64,000 bases of DNA from Panopea generosa (taxonomy: Eukaryota > Mollusca > Bivalvia > Adapedonta > Hiatellidae), in assembly GCA_029582155.1 (NCBI GenBank), contig CM055895.1:48332807-48396806 (forward strand). Direction: 5' to 3'. The notes beneath the pieces were generated by a model. That model worked only from the letters and a program-made list of their open reading frames with translations, ran no database searches and was not told where the DNA came from. Positions 11,838 to 26,100 of the stretch are shown in pieces. The translations under genes and the position numbers were made by a program. Every line of letters begins with the position of its first letter. Positions within the stretch are counted from its first letter, which is position 1.

Positions 11838-14800
11838 AAAAATTTGATTGGAAATGATGTCTTTGTGAAGTTGTTATGACTAGTGTGTTCAGAGTTTGAT
11901 TGGAAATGATGTCTTTGTGAAGGTTGGGGATAATTCTGTTGATATAAAGATGTTGATATCGGGCTGTACATATTTGATATGACCAGTGTGTTCATAATTT
12001 GATTGGAAATGATGTCTTTGTGAAGTTTGGGGATAATTTTGTTGGTATGCAGATGTTGATATCAGGCTGTACATATTTGCTATGACCAGTGTGTTCATAA
12101 TTTGATTGGAAATGATGTCTTTGTGAAGTTTGGGGATAATTCTGTTGATATGCAGATGTTGATATCTGGCTGTACATATTTGATATGAACAATGTGTTCA
12201 TAATTTGATTGGAAATGATGTGTTTGTGAAGTTTGAGGATAATTCTGTTGATATGCAGATGTTGATATTGGACTGTTCATATTTGATATGACCAGTGTGT
12301 TCATAATTTGATTGGAAATGATGTCTTTGTGAAGTTTGGGGATAATTCTGTTGATATGCAGATGTTGATACCAGGCTGTACATATTTGATATGACCAATG
12401 TGTTCAAGATTTGATTGGAAATGATGTGTTTGTAAAGTTTGGGGATAATTCTGTTGATATGTAGGTGTTGATATCGGGCTGTACATATTTGATATGACCA
12501 GTGTGTTCACAATTTGATTGGAAATGATGTCTTTGTGAAGTTTGGGGATAATTCTGTTGATATGCAGATGTTGATATCAGGCTGTACATATTTGATATGA
12601 CCAATGTGTTCATGATTTGAATGGAAATGATGTCTTTGTGAAGTTTCGGGATAATTCTGTTGATATGCAGATGTTGATATCAGGCTGTACATATTTGATA
12701 TGACCAATATGTTCATGATTTGATTGGAAATGATATCTTTGTGAAGTTTGGGGAAAATTCTGTTGATATGCAGATGTTGATATCAGGCTGTAAATATTTG
12801 ATATGACCAATGAGTTCATGATTTGATTGGAAGTGATGTCTTTGTAAAGTTAGGGGATAATTATGTTGATATGTAGGTGTTGATATCGGGCTGTACATAT
12901 TTGATATGACTAGTGTGTTCATAATTTGATTAAAAATGATGTCTTTGTGAAGTTTGGGGATAATTCTGTTGATATGCAGATGTTGATATCGGGCTGTACA
13001 TATTTGATATGACCAGTGTGTTCATAATCTGATATGAAATGATGTCTTTGTGAAGCTTGAGGATAATTCTGTTGATATGCTGATGTTGATATCAGGCTGT
13101 ACATATTTGATATGACCAATGTGTTCATAATTTGATTGGAAATGATGTCTTTGTGAAGTTTCAGGATAATTCTGTTGATATGCAGATGTTGATATCAAGC
13201 TGTACATATTTGATATGACCAATGTGTCATGATTTGATTGGAAATGATGTCTTTGTGAAGTTTGGGGATACTTCTGTTGATATGCAGATGTTGATATCAG
13301 GCTGCACATATTTGATATGACCAATGTGTTTATGATATGATTGGAAATGATGTCTTTGTGAAGTTTGTGGATAATTCTGTTGATATGCAGATGTTGATAT
13401 CAGGCTGTACATATTTGACATAACCAATGTGTTCATAATTTGATTGGAAATCATGTCTTTTAGAAGTTTGGGGATAATTATGTTGATATGCAGATCTTGA
13501 TATCTGGCTGTACATATCTGATATGACCAATGTGTTCATAATTTGATTGGAAATGTTGTCTTTGTAAAGTTTGGGGATAATTATGTTGATATGCAGATAT
13601 TGATATCAGGCTGTACATATTTGACATGACCAATGTGTTCATAATTTGATTGGAAATCATGTCTTTGTGAAGTTTGGGGATAATTCTGTTGATATGCAAA
13701 TGTTAATATCAGGCTGTACATATTTGATATGACCAATGTGTCATGATTTGATTGGAAATGATGTCTTTGTGAAGTTTGGGGATAATTCTGTTGATATGCA
13801 GATGTTGATATCAGGCTGTATATATTTGATATGACCAATGTGTCATGATTTGATTGGAAATGATGTCTTTGTGAAGTTTGAGGATAATTCTGTTGATATG
13901 CAGATGTTGATATCAGGCTGTACATATTTGATATGACCAATGTATCATGATTTGATTGGAAATCATGTCTTTGAGAAGTTTGGGGATAATTCTGTTTATA
14001 TGTAAGTGTTGATATCAGGCTGTACATATTTGATATGACCAATGTGTTCGTAATTTGATTGGAAATCATGTCTTTGTGAAGTTTGTGGATAATTCTGTTG
14101 ATATGCAGATGTTGATATCAAGCTGTACATATTTGATATGACCAATGTGTTCATAATTTGATTGAAAATGATGTCTTTGTAAAGTTTGGGGATAATTCTG
14201 TTGATATGTAGGTGTTGATATCAGGCTGTTCATATTTGATATGACCAATGTGTCATGATTTGATTGGAAATGATGTCTTTGTGAAGTTTGAGGATAATTC
14301 TGTTGATATGCAGATGTTGATATCAGGCTGTACATATTTGATATGACCAATGTATCATGATTTGATTGGAAATCATGTCTTTGAGAAGTTTGGGGATAAT
14401 TCTGTTGATATGCAGATGTTGATATCAGGCTGTACACATTTGATATGACCATTGTGTTCATAATTTGATTGGAAATCATGTCTTTGTGAAGTTTGAGGAT
14501 AATTCTGTTGATATGCAGATGTTGATATCAGGCTGTACATATTTGATATGACCAATGTGTTCATAATTTGATTGGAAATGATGTCTTTGTAAAGTTTGGG
14601 GATAATTCTGTTGATATGTAGGTGTTGATATCAGGCTGTACATATTTGATATGACCAATGTGTCATGATTTGATTGGAAATGATGTCTTTGTGAAGTTTA
14701 AGGATAATTCTGTTGATATGCAGATGTTGATATCAGGCTGTACATATTTGAAATGACCAATGTATTCAAGATTTGATTGGAAATGATGTCTTTGTAAAGT

Positions 14801-17752
14801 TTGAGGATAATTATGTTGATATGTAGGTGTTGATATCGGGCTGTACATATTTGTTATGACCAGTGTGTTCATAATTTGATTGGAAATGATGTCTTTGTGA
14901 AGTTTGGGGATAATTCTGTTGATATGCAGATGTTGATATCAGGCTGTACATATTTGATATGACCAATGTGTTCATGATTTGAAAGAAAATGATGTTTTTG
15001 TGAAGTTTGGGGATAATTCTGTTGATATGCAGATGTTGAAATCGGGCTGTACATATTTGATATGACCAATGTGTTCATGATTTGATTGGAAATGATGTCT
15101 TTGTGAAGTTTGGGGATAATTCTGTTGATATGCAGATGTTGATATCAGGCTTTACATATTTGATATGACCAATATGTTCATAATTTGATTGTAAATCATG
15201 TCTGTGTGAAGTTTGAGGATAATTCTGTTGATATGCAGATGTTGACATCAGGCTGTACATATTTGATATGACCAATGTGTTCATAATTTGATTGGAAATG
15301 ATGTCTTTGTTAAGTTTGAGGATAATTCTGTTGATATGCAGATGTTGATATCAGGCTGTACATATTTGATATGACCAATGTGTTCATGATTTGATTGGAA
15401 ATGATGTCTTTGTAAAGTTAGGGGATACTTATGTTTATATGTAGGTGTTGATATCGGGCTGTACATATTTGATATGACTAGTGTGTTCATAATTTGATTG
15501 GAAATGATGTCTTTGTGAAGTTTGGGGATAATTCTGTTGATATGCGGATGTTGATATCAGGCTGCACATATTTGATATGACTAATGTGTTCATAATTTGA
15601 TTGGAAATGATGTCTTTGTGAATTTGAGGATAATCTTTGATATGCAGATGTTGATATCAGGCTGTACATATTTGATATGACCAATGTGTCATGATTTGAT
15701 TGGAAATGATGTGTTTGTGAAGTTTGGGGATAATTCTGTTGATATGCAGATGTTGATATCAGGCTGTACATATTTGATATGACCAATGTGTTCATGATTT
15801 GATTGGAAATAATGTCTTTGTGAAGTTTGGGGATAATTCTGTTGATATGCAGATGTTGATATCAGGCTGTACATATTTGATATGACCAATATGTTCATAA
15901 TTTGATTGGAAATCATGTCTGTGTGAAGTTTGAGGATAATTCTGTTGATATGCAGATGTTGATATCAGGCTGTACATATTTGATATGACCAATGTGTTCA
16001 TAATTTGATTGGAAATGATGTCTTTGTGAAGTTTGGGGATAATTCTGTTGATATGCAGATGTTGATATCAGGCTGTACATATTTGATATGACCAATGTGT
16101 TCATGATTTGATTGGAAATGATGTCTTTGTAAAGTTAGGGGATAATTATGATTATATGTAGGTGTTGATATCGGGCTGTACATATTTGATATGACTAGTG
16201 TGTTCATGATTTGATTGGAAATGATGTCTTTGTGAAGTTTGGGGATAATTCTGTTGATATGCAGATGTTGATATCAGGCTGTACATATTTGATATGACCA
16301 ATGTGTTCATAATTTGATTGGAAATGATGTCTTTGTGAATTTGAGGATAATCTTTGATATGCAGATGTTGATATCAGGCTGTACATATTTGATATGACCA
16401 ATGTGTCATGATTTGATTGGAAATGATGTGTTTGTGAAGTTTGGGGATAATTCTGTTGATATGCAGATGTTGATATCTGGCTGTACATATTTGATATGAC
16501 CAATGTGTTCATGATTTGATTGGAAATGATGTCTTTGTGAAGTTTGGGGATAATTCTGTTGATATGTAAGTGTTGATATCAGGCTGTACATATTTGATAT
16601 GACCAATGTGTTCATGATTTGATTGGAAATGATGTCTTTGTAAAGTTAGGGGATAATTATGTTTATATGTAGGTGTTGATATCGGGCTGTACATATTTGA
16701 TATGACTAGTGTGTTCATAATTTGATTGGAAATGATGTCTTTGTGAAGTTTGGGGATAATTCTGTTGATATGCAGATGTTGATATCAGGCTGTACATATT
16801 TGATATGACCAATGTGTTCATAATTTGATTGGAAATGATGTCTTTGTGAATTTGAGGATAATCTTTGATATGCAGATGTTGATATCAGGCTGTACATATT
16901 TGATATGACCAATGTGTCATGATTTGATTGGAAATGATGTGTTTGTGAAGTTTGGGGATAATTCTGTTGATATGCAGATGTTGATATCTGGCTGTACATA
17001 TTTGATATGACCAATGTGTTCATGATTTGATTGGAAATGATGTCGTTGTGAAGTTTGGGGATAATTATGTTTATATGTAAGTGTTGATATCAGGCTGTAC
17101 ATATTTGATATGACCAATGTGTTCGTAATTTGATTGGAAATCATGTCTTTGTGAAGTTTGTGGATAATTCTGTTGATATGCAGATGTTGATATCAAGCTG
17201 TACATATTTGATATGACCAATGTGTTCATAATTTGATTGAAAATGATGTCTTTGTAAAGTTTGGGGATAATTCTGTTGATATGTAGGTGTTGATATCAGG
17301 CTGTTCATATTTGATATGACCAATGTGTCATGATTTGATTGGAAATGATGTCTTTGTGAAGTTTAAGGATAATTCTGTTGATATGCAGATGTTGATATCA
17401 GGCTGTACATATTTGATATGACCAATGTGTTCATGATTTGATTGCAAATGATGTCTTTGTGAAGTTTAAGGATAATTCTGTTGATATGCAGATGTTGATA
17501 TCAGGCTGTACATATTTGATATGACCAATGTGCCATGATTTGATTGGAAATTATGTCTTTGTGAAGTTTGAGGATAATTATGTTGATATGTAGGTGTTGA
17601 TATCGGGCTGTACATATTTGATATGACCAATGTGTCATGATTTGATTGAAAATGATGTCTATGTGAAGTTTGAGGATAACTCTGTTGATATGCAGATGTT
17701 GATATCAGGCTGTACATATTTGATAAGACCAATGTGTTCATAATTTGATTGT
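11838..17752. repeat. 103-bp satellite array, about 57 units, with higher-order structure
   Basis: The unit contains TTGATTGGAAATGATGTCTT, AATTCTGTTGATATGCAGAT, GTTGATATCAGGCTGTACAT and TTTGATATGACCAATGTGTT. Most units are 103 bp; some lack one T (GTGTCATG). A variant with GTGAATTTGAGGATAATCTT occurs at about 15,620, 16,337 and 16,848, showing block duplication. Each unit leaves the minus strand open for about 69 codons because 103 is not a multiple of three and stops recur only at set phases; this is not evidence of a protein. Left-edge units near 11,840-11,900 are truncated. Confidence 0.97.
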
Positions 17753-17754
17753 GT

Positions 17755-18477
17755 AGCCCAAGTTAGGAAATCCCTTTACAATTTATTATTTAAGCATGTT
17801 TGTATAGATATCTTTTTTGCAATACGGTGTCAGTGAGTACCGGTATATGTAGGCATGATATATCGAGAAAAAAAATGTTAAAGAGTCAATTTTGAATTTT
17901 GAAAAATCTAATATATTCACTTTAAACTAATATAATGTAGAGTCCAGTTGCGTTTAATTGTGAACAATTGTAAACTAAGATAATGTAGAGTCCAGTTGTG
18001 TTTACTTGTGAACAATTGTAAAATGTAACAATCTTGTTGAAAATAATCTCATTCATATTGTTCCTACGTGTTTTTCCAAAAATAATGCGATACAAAATTA
18101 TCTCTGGACAACCATTATTGATGGGTTGGCTTTCGAGGTGTTTCCTCAATACATGTCAAAACAACCAAAGGCTCAAATTTGCGATCTTCTTGCAGATTAG
18201 GGACAATACGCCACGGATGATGATCATCATCATTTGCTGGTGACAATCATTAATATATCGGTAGTGTACAAAATGATAACATAAAGAGTTTCGTTGTACA
18301 TTTTAGTTTGAAGGACATTTGTAACTATAAAGTATCAGGCTTTAAATAAATGCATACTTATTGTAGTGTTAGTTGTATACTTGTAATTAGGTTTATGATT
18401 ATATTTGGTGTGTTTTTATGTTGTTTTTCCTTGTTGCTTTTTTATATCGTCATGTACATACTGTATTTATAGTTTAA
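17755..18477. other. Non-coding spacer with a 48-bp direct duplication
   Basis: Two 48-bp direct copies containing AATGTAGAGTCCAGTTG and GTGAACAATTGTAAA lie at about 17,927-18,022. Nothing else is recognised. Confidence 0.55.
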
Positions 18478-18479
18478 TA

Positions 18480-19494
18480 CAGTAGAACTTCGATTGCTCG
18501 AACTCGGTTGGCTGGAATACCACCGATCGCTCGAACAACAAACCCGGTCCCTGCCAAATTCCTATTTAATTTTTATTGTTCTACCACCAATGGCTAGAAC
18601 ACTGATAGGTGGAACAGTCAAACTAGAAATTAGGTCCCGCTAACACACTTACCTTTGTTTTTCGCACCTTTTGGTCGAACAGCTGATCCAAGATGAAGAA
18701 AATCAGAGAAGTTTGCCATGCTTGTTCACGCATTCAAAGGTGTGAAGTAATTTCTACACGTCATAATATTTCCACTGTCTAAAAGACCAAGACGTTTGTT
18801 ATGATAATTGGTTACACGTTTGCTTAAATTGTATACCACATGTTGCATTAATTAAGTTAATTTGATTATTAATTTGACGTTTATTTGTAATTTAAGATGA
18901 AATAAAAATAAAACCAATTTATATTGAAAACATTGAAAAGTAAAGAGTTTCACATACACTTTTACCCTATGAATCTTAGACATTGCACAATGTCGCATTT
19001 AACAATACATTTACCTGAAGAAGAAACGGCTGAGCAACTTAGTGACGGATCCGGTATCCGGGGGATTACTAAATCTGCCTCTTTGACGATTGCCGAGCAA
19101 CTTGGTGAAGGACCCGGAAAAACCGGAGTGTGCTTATCATGTCATTTACATTCTCACACACACCGAAAGCTAAATATAGCTATTTATACATGGGTATATA
19201 AAACTATGATGATAAACGGTAAATTTAGTTATTATAGTGTAATACTATTAATTATATTAGGAAATTATCTTCTCTGGTATATTGGATTTTCTACATAAAC
19301 AAGAAATACACATCATTTACATCATCTATTGCACCTGTTCAAAGCGTACATATGGGATTCAATAACACGCTCACAAACATACTTGTACACCATGTACATG
19401 TACGATGATTGTTGTTCCAGGCTTGACTCGAACTACCGCTGACTCGAACTATTTTGTCCAGTCCCATCGAGTTCGAGCGATCAAAGTTCTACTG
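18480..19494. mobile_element. Non-autonomous Tc1/mariner-type (pogo/Tigger-like) element
   Basis: The left end is CAGTAGAACTTCGATTGCTC and the right end, reverse-complemented, is CAGTAGAACTTTGATCGCTC; both continue into GAACTCG. TA dinucleotides flank both ends (18,478-79 and 19,495-96), the expected target duplication. An internal frame at 18,924-19,298 shows no transposase motif. Related left-end sequence recurs at about 32,024-32,115. The element lies about 575 bp upstream of the GTPase start codon. Confidence 0.85.
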
Positions 19495-20070
19495 TACTTT
19501 GGTTTGTATATTATGTTGTGCCATTTAAAAATGTATAAATGTTAATGCTCTCCTATACCATTGGAGGAAATAAAATATCTTATTTCAGGTCAAACATGAA
19601 TGACACTTCACAATGTTTGTTAGCAACCATAAAAAGGAGTAAATGGCACAAGATGGATAACTCTGATGTGATTTTAGACATAATTATAGCCCTTTTTATA
19701 ATTATAAAAATTGGTTAAAAATTGGATCCAATTTAATTACTGTCCCAGTTCAGTCTTTACATAGCTTTTGTTTTTAGACAAGCTCTTGTTTATCTTTGCC
19801 GATATGCAACAATTATTTGAGCGACACTATTATAACCTTGCTGTACGTGCATTTACCTTTGGTGGTGCAATTTCAGATTTGTGTTCTTGGTCTGTGACTG
19901 CCAACCCCATTAAATCTGCTATTGCTAAAAACAGATCAGATCTTTAAAAAATCTACATAATCTTTCATTCATGTGTTTACTGCTGTGGTAAAATATACTA
20001 GATGGCCACCATAATTAGGGTTTTTTGTTTTCAGTGTTCTTGAGAAAGACGTTTCAGTGAATTTTCCAGT

Positions 20071-20159
20071 ATGAGTGAGGATAATGAACCCCAGAGGAAA
20101 AAAATAAAGAGGAGTGGCACGTGGGCAATGTTGGACAAAATAGACAAATGTAGAAACAG
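20071..20159 (+). CDS. GTPase exon 1 (start)
   Basis: ATG with A at -3 opens MSEDNEPQRKKIKRSGTWAM, then LDKIDKCRN. The exon ends AACAG|GTAATT with two bases carried to exon 2, which supplies the G of an AGG (Arg) codon. The KKIKR cluster could act as a nuclear targeting signal (inference). A possible acceptor (TTTTGTTTTCAG) at about 20,023-20,034 suggests that the leader is itself part of a spliced exon. A transposon begins 9 bp after the exon. Confidence 0.72.
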
Positions 20160-23100
20160 GTAATTATACACTCGGGTCCCGTTATAATGCGGTTCTTGTG
20201 TTCCACGAAACGAAACCGCTTTATAGCGGTAATTACCTCGAAAAAAATCAATGTCGGTTATTCACACCTATCGTGCTGTCCGACTCTAAGTGAATGGTAT
20301 TGTTGGCATTATAATATGATACAACGTGTATTTGGTTACAACAGATACACTTAGATATGTATAAAATTAATACAAAAAAAAGAAAAGAAAGAAAAAACGT
20401 TTTCGTGTTTTGATTATGCTAAAATTGGCAGCCATTTCCGTTTAACCCGGAAGAAGAAAAAACGGTGTCTATACAAAAAAACGCGCTTCAATTTAAACTC
20501 AACGCTGTTAGTGTTAACATATTAAAAATGTATATCTGAAGTATTAACAACAATAAAATGATAAAAATAAGTTTGTGTTTACGATCCGATAAGATACCCG
20601 CAATATATTAATACCTGTCAACTGCTTCGTTGCTTGATCACATGATCACTCGATAAAAACAAAGTTTGCATATGGTTTCCGTGTTTGGCGTGTGACAGCA
20701 TTTATTGAAGCACTCTGGATTATTACAAACTGTTAATAGTCAATGCTGGCATGAATCAATCACTTAACTATCCTTTAAACCACCATGAGGTAATGGTTGT
20801 AATAGTTTGTTATAATATAGGCTAATTGGTGAATAGAAGATGAGCGGTTATCAAATCAAAACATGGCGACGATCTATTGTTTTGTTGTCATTTGATCATT
20901 CGCGCACATTTTAAAGTTTTATATCACGACTTTTCCTACCCCGCCGAAAAATGGGAGCCAAGCAAAAACCGCGTTATAACGGAATTCGCGTTATATCAGA
21001 CCGCGTTATTACGGGACCGCAGTGTATTAGTAGAGATAATTGAAAAGGTAAATAAAATAGCCAAATATAAGAAAATGGCTTCTGACACGACTTATTATAC
21101 CCCCGACAAACGAAGTTTTGAGGGGGTATATTGGAGTCACCCTGTGGTCGGTCTGTCGGTCTGTCGGTCGGTCTGTCCGTTGCAATTTTCCTTGTCCGGA
21201 GCATCACTTGAAAAGTACTGGATGGAATTTCATCAAACGTCATACAATGGTAGAATATAATGAGAGGAAGTGCAGTGTACAAGAAACATAACTCTATTCT
21301 TGCTAATTACAGAGTTATTGCCCTTTGATATTTTTTCTTGTCCGGAGCATAACTTGAAAAGTACCGGATGGAATTTCATCAAGCTTCATACAATGGTAGA
21401 ATATAATGAGAGGAAGTGCAGTGTACAGGAAACATAACTCTATTCTTGCTAATTACAGAGTTATTGCCCTTTGATATATTTCCCTTGTCCGGAGCATTAC
21501 TTTTAAAGTACTGGATGGAATTTCATCAAACTTCATACAATGGTAGAATATAATGAGAGGAAGTGCAGTGTACAAGAAACATAACTCTATTCTTGCTAAT
21601 TACAGATTTATTTCCCTTTGATATATTTCCCTTGTCCGGAGCATTACTTTTAAAGTACTGGATGGAATTTCATCAAATTTCATACAATGGTAGAATATAA
21701 TGACAGGAAGTGCAGTGTACAGGAAACATAACTCTATTCTTGCTTATTACAGAGTTATTGTCCTTTGATATATTTCCCTTGTCCGGAGCATTACTTTTAA
21801 AGTACTGGATGGAATTTCATCAAACTTCATACAATGGTAGAATATAATGACAGGAAGTGCAGTGTACAGGAAACATAACATTTATTGATTGCCATGAAAG
21901 CTTGTACACTGCACAATAATTAAAAAGACCGTTTTTAATTTTAACAAAACCATAAAAAAATTAACAATACAAAAAACTCAATCCATAACATTCTCTTTTA
22001 TTAAGTATTTTTTTTGTCTGAAGCATAACTTTAAAACTATTGGATATAATTTAATAAAACTTCATACAATGGTAAACCATTTTCTGTCATGGCGGCGTTA
22101 GGGGGTATTCATCAACTTCAGTGATAGCTCTAGTTTAAATATGGTTCCATCTAAAATGTTTAATTTACATAAGCGTTATTTTGGTTAATTTTTCTGAGGT
22201 ATTTTTTAAGCTACTGCCATATTGCATAATTAGGGGTGGGTTCTATAATGGTATTCCTCATTTTCATTAACAATTATTTATTGACTTAACTTGACCACTA
22301 TGAAGCCTTACCCGACACCAGGTGCCGTGGCATTCCTGTCCATTGCCCTTTGCGGGTTAACCCCATATGCTTTCCGAGTATATCTAACCATTTTGGAAAA
22401 AAACACAGGTATTTTGCCAATGAGTATTTAAAAAATCCTGATGAAGAAATTAACACAACCGCTGAACTTGATAAAGAACAATTTTGGAAATTAGTGAATT
22501 CGCGAAGAAAACGGTCATCAAGTAGAGCAGGCGCTGAAATAAAATTCAATGGCGTAATGTATAGGGATAATGACAGTATTACAGAGCAATGGAAACAATA
22601 TTTTGAATTGTTATATACCCCGTCAATTGATAGTTCTTATAATATTTGGAAAGCTCTGTTGACAAAAAAATAAATTCTGTTATATCGCAGTCTAGATTTT
22701 GTATTGATGATGTCATTAATGTGTCAAAGGAAGAAGTAAGAACCTGAATTGTATCGTGTCAACACGGCAAAGCCAGTGGGATCGATAATGTTTCTTACAA
22801 ACATTACATTTTTGGCGGAAATATACAACATGTAGTTATTAATACATTAGCAAAACTATATACAGCTGTGCTGTCCCAAAGTTACATTCCACCAAACATG
22901 AACAAAGGAGTCATTATAACATTACATAAAGGCGGAAGTAAACTTAAGGATTATCCCAATAATTATAGAGCAATCACATTAACACCTACTGCTCTTAAAC
23001 TATATGAAAATATACTTCTTTCACGTTCCAAACAAAAACTTCTTTCTAATTTAAGTAACCAACAAGGGGGGTTTCAGGAAGGTCTTGGATGTTTGATGAC

Positions 23101-26100
23101 TTCCTTCGCACTAAAAGCATGTATTTTATATGGCAGAGAGCACAAGAGCAAGGTTTTTGTTTGCTTTTTAGATGCTCATCAAGCTTTTGATAGGGTGTGG
23201 CATAATGGACTTATGCTCAAATTGTTTGATAGCAGCGTTACAAACTATATATTTATGTCATTTTTAATATGTATCGTAATATGCAAAGCTGTGTACGAAA
23301 CCAAGGGTCGATTTCTGAGTTGTTCAATGTTCTTCAAGGAACAAAACAAGGGGGTAAAAGTTCACCAATATTATATCTTCTTTTCATTGATGGTCTGATA
23401 ACAGACATAGAAAGAAGCGGTCTTGGGTTGTGTATTTTTAACTTGAAGGTTGGTACCCCTACCGTTGCGGATGATATGGTTCTTGTATCATATTCAAATT
23501 CAGGTTGAGACAAAATGCTAGATATTTGCTACAAATATTCCATAAAATGGAGACATGATTATAATTCATTAAAATGTGCTATTGTTGTTTTTAATGAATC
23601 CAAACATAACTTTGATAAAAACTGCAGGTCATGGAAACTAGGATCTAGTAACATTATTCACGAAACAGAAAATTATACACATCTAGGAATTATATGTGAC
23701 AAATATATGTGTATTAGTGATCATGTTCGACAGTCAAATAATAAGTTACGTGGACTTTTTTTAAGTCTTATTAATAGTGGCTTACATCCGCATGGTCTTA
23801 ATCCTTTGACAACATTAACACTACATAAGTCAATCGTTATACCAAAATCCCTATATGGTTGCGAATTATGGAATTCATTAACTAAATCAAATATTATACA
23901 ACTAAAACGAGGACATAGATTCTGTATAAATTTTATCCAAAATATCCCACAATATGTAAATACGGATTTTGCTTTAATCTCTATTGGTGTAACTTCACTT
24001 GAAACGGAAATTGACTATGCAGATTCCCGAATAAGTATATTGCTAAGCATATTTTAGTGATGATAAACAAACATTAGGTTTTATTCCTGACATCTATAGA
24101 ATATTAACGAAGTATGATCTATATAATTATTTGGTTAATTATTCTGAAACGGCAATATTTCCATCCAAGTATGCATGGAAATATATTCTTAGACAAATAG
24201 TGCTAATACATTACTCAAATACAATGTTAATGAGGTTAGGTGACAAGATGGGTACATCATATGTCATGAATATGTTTAGCATAAATAGGCCTTGCTTCCT
24301 ATGGCAATTAAGTAGGAAAAATCAGTATGTAAAAGCACAATGTTTTACAGCAGTGTCACTACTAAGTAACTGCAATCGTTTACAGCTGTACAGCTATGTA
24401 ACAAATGTAATACGCTTGTAGATAATTTAGTACTACATATTGTTCATTTTGTATTGCAAACACTGTTGAAAGAAATGAGCTTTGGCACGCAGTTATAACG
24501 ACTTGTTGTCTTCAGGCCTTTAATTCATTTATTAAAAAGACGCCAAAAGATCAGATTTATGCACTGCTTTCCAGGCTTAATAAATATTTATCTGACATTG
24601 AACAGATTGAAGATATATTATTTTTCAATATTGGGATAATTCACAGTATTTTAAAGTAACTTTTATCGATACTGCTAATGTTTACTGTTTGTTACTCAGT
24701 GTATGATCAATTTCTTACATTTCATTTCGGTAAGATACATAAGGTTCATTGTTGTCATTAGTCTATCACTGGGTCTTGCATTTTATTTCGGTAAAATTCA
24801 TTATAGATAGACAATGTTATTATTTCACTTATATTAGTGTAAGGTATACTATATGACAGTTAAAAAGCTATACTGATTTTTATAAAATCATAATTTATTT
24901 AGTTATTTTAACAAATCCATCATGTTACGAATACTCTTACAATGTGACATCATAATTATTAGGCGTATCTTATGTTCATTCTTCACTTGTAACTCATTGT
25001 ATTTTGTTCATTTATATGATTAGCTCAGTCGGTTACGCGTCTGACTATCAATCTCTTTTTGGACTGAATGAATGTGAATAAAACTTCACAGATGTGTTCA
25101 GCATCATCAACAGAATGAACAGAGATAAGAACCATATCTCTGGGTTGCATTTTGGTAGAACTATGGCCCTTTTCGACTTAGAAAATCTGGTTAAAGTTTT
25201 TGAGCAGGTACATATTTCATCAACCTATCATTGGATATGAATTAAATTTCACATGTGTATCCTCAAAGGAAAACACAGAAATAAAAACCATAACTCTGGG
25301 TTTGATTTTTACAGAGTTATGGCCCTTTCATCAGATTTTTTTTTAAGTTTGTAGTACAAGTCTATGGCATCTCGTCCAATATGATTTTTACCACACTACA
25401 AACTTGTGCAATATATTCCCATATTGTACAAAACACTGTAAAATAACCTTATATATTATCACTGTCTATTTCCAAAAGTGAAAGGTCTTTGACCAAGTAT
25501 CTACCTGTATTGTTACCAGGTACAAGGAGGTCCTTAGTAAGCTGAAGATAGCAATTGAAGATGAGATCACAAGGAATCCAGATAGCAGGGTGAGGGAGTT
25601 GAGGTGAGACTTTATTTTATACCAAAGAAGCAAAATAGATAAAGTGACAGCTGACATATGCATGTATTGTACAAAACAAAATAATATATTTTACCCATTA
25701 CTAATACCGTTTTTTATCTATACGTGAGCTAAATACAATATTGACAGTGAACTATGATAAAAGGAAATGATGTCATTTGGGTATAATTTTTCTTTGTTAC
25801 TTGAGTGTAACTTCTCTGTGTAATATGCGGACTATATAAGTAAATATTTTGTCCTTTCCAAAATTATGTAAACCATGACATGCCTGCAAATATTTTAATT
25901 TTATAATTTAATGTAAATTTTCAAAAAAGTATGATTGGTTTTCACTCAGAAAGTTTATGTATTAAATCAGTTATTATATATTGTAAATATTATGGAGATA
26001 ACAATCTTTAAGGGCTACTCTCCTAATTTTCATATTTAAAAAATAATTGACAGTTTTCATTAAATTAGTGGTGCCGGCCCGGCTTTGAAGAAGTAGATGC

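Noticed and set aside
11889-17741. Dozens of overlapping minus-strand frames of about 69 codons (ISNMYSLISTSAYQQNYPQT-type)
   Set aside because: They are the satellite read in different phases; the period is not a multiple of three, the frames stop regularly, and no start or splice context supports a protein.
18924-19298. 124-codon frame inside the Tc1/mariner-type element
   Set aside because: No helix-turn-helix or DDE/DDD motifs; the element looks non-autonomous.
20974-21282. 102-codon minus-strand frame with RPTDRPTDRPQ repeats
   Set aside because: It is the reverse of a GGTCTGTC simple repeat at the start of the composite element.
25019-25060. tRNA gene starting GATTAGCTCAGTCGG
   Set aside because: Only an A-box-like half is present; there is no B box or acceptor pairing.
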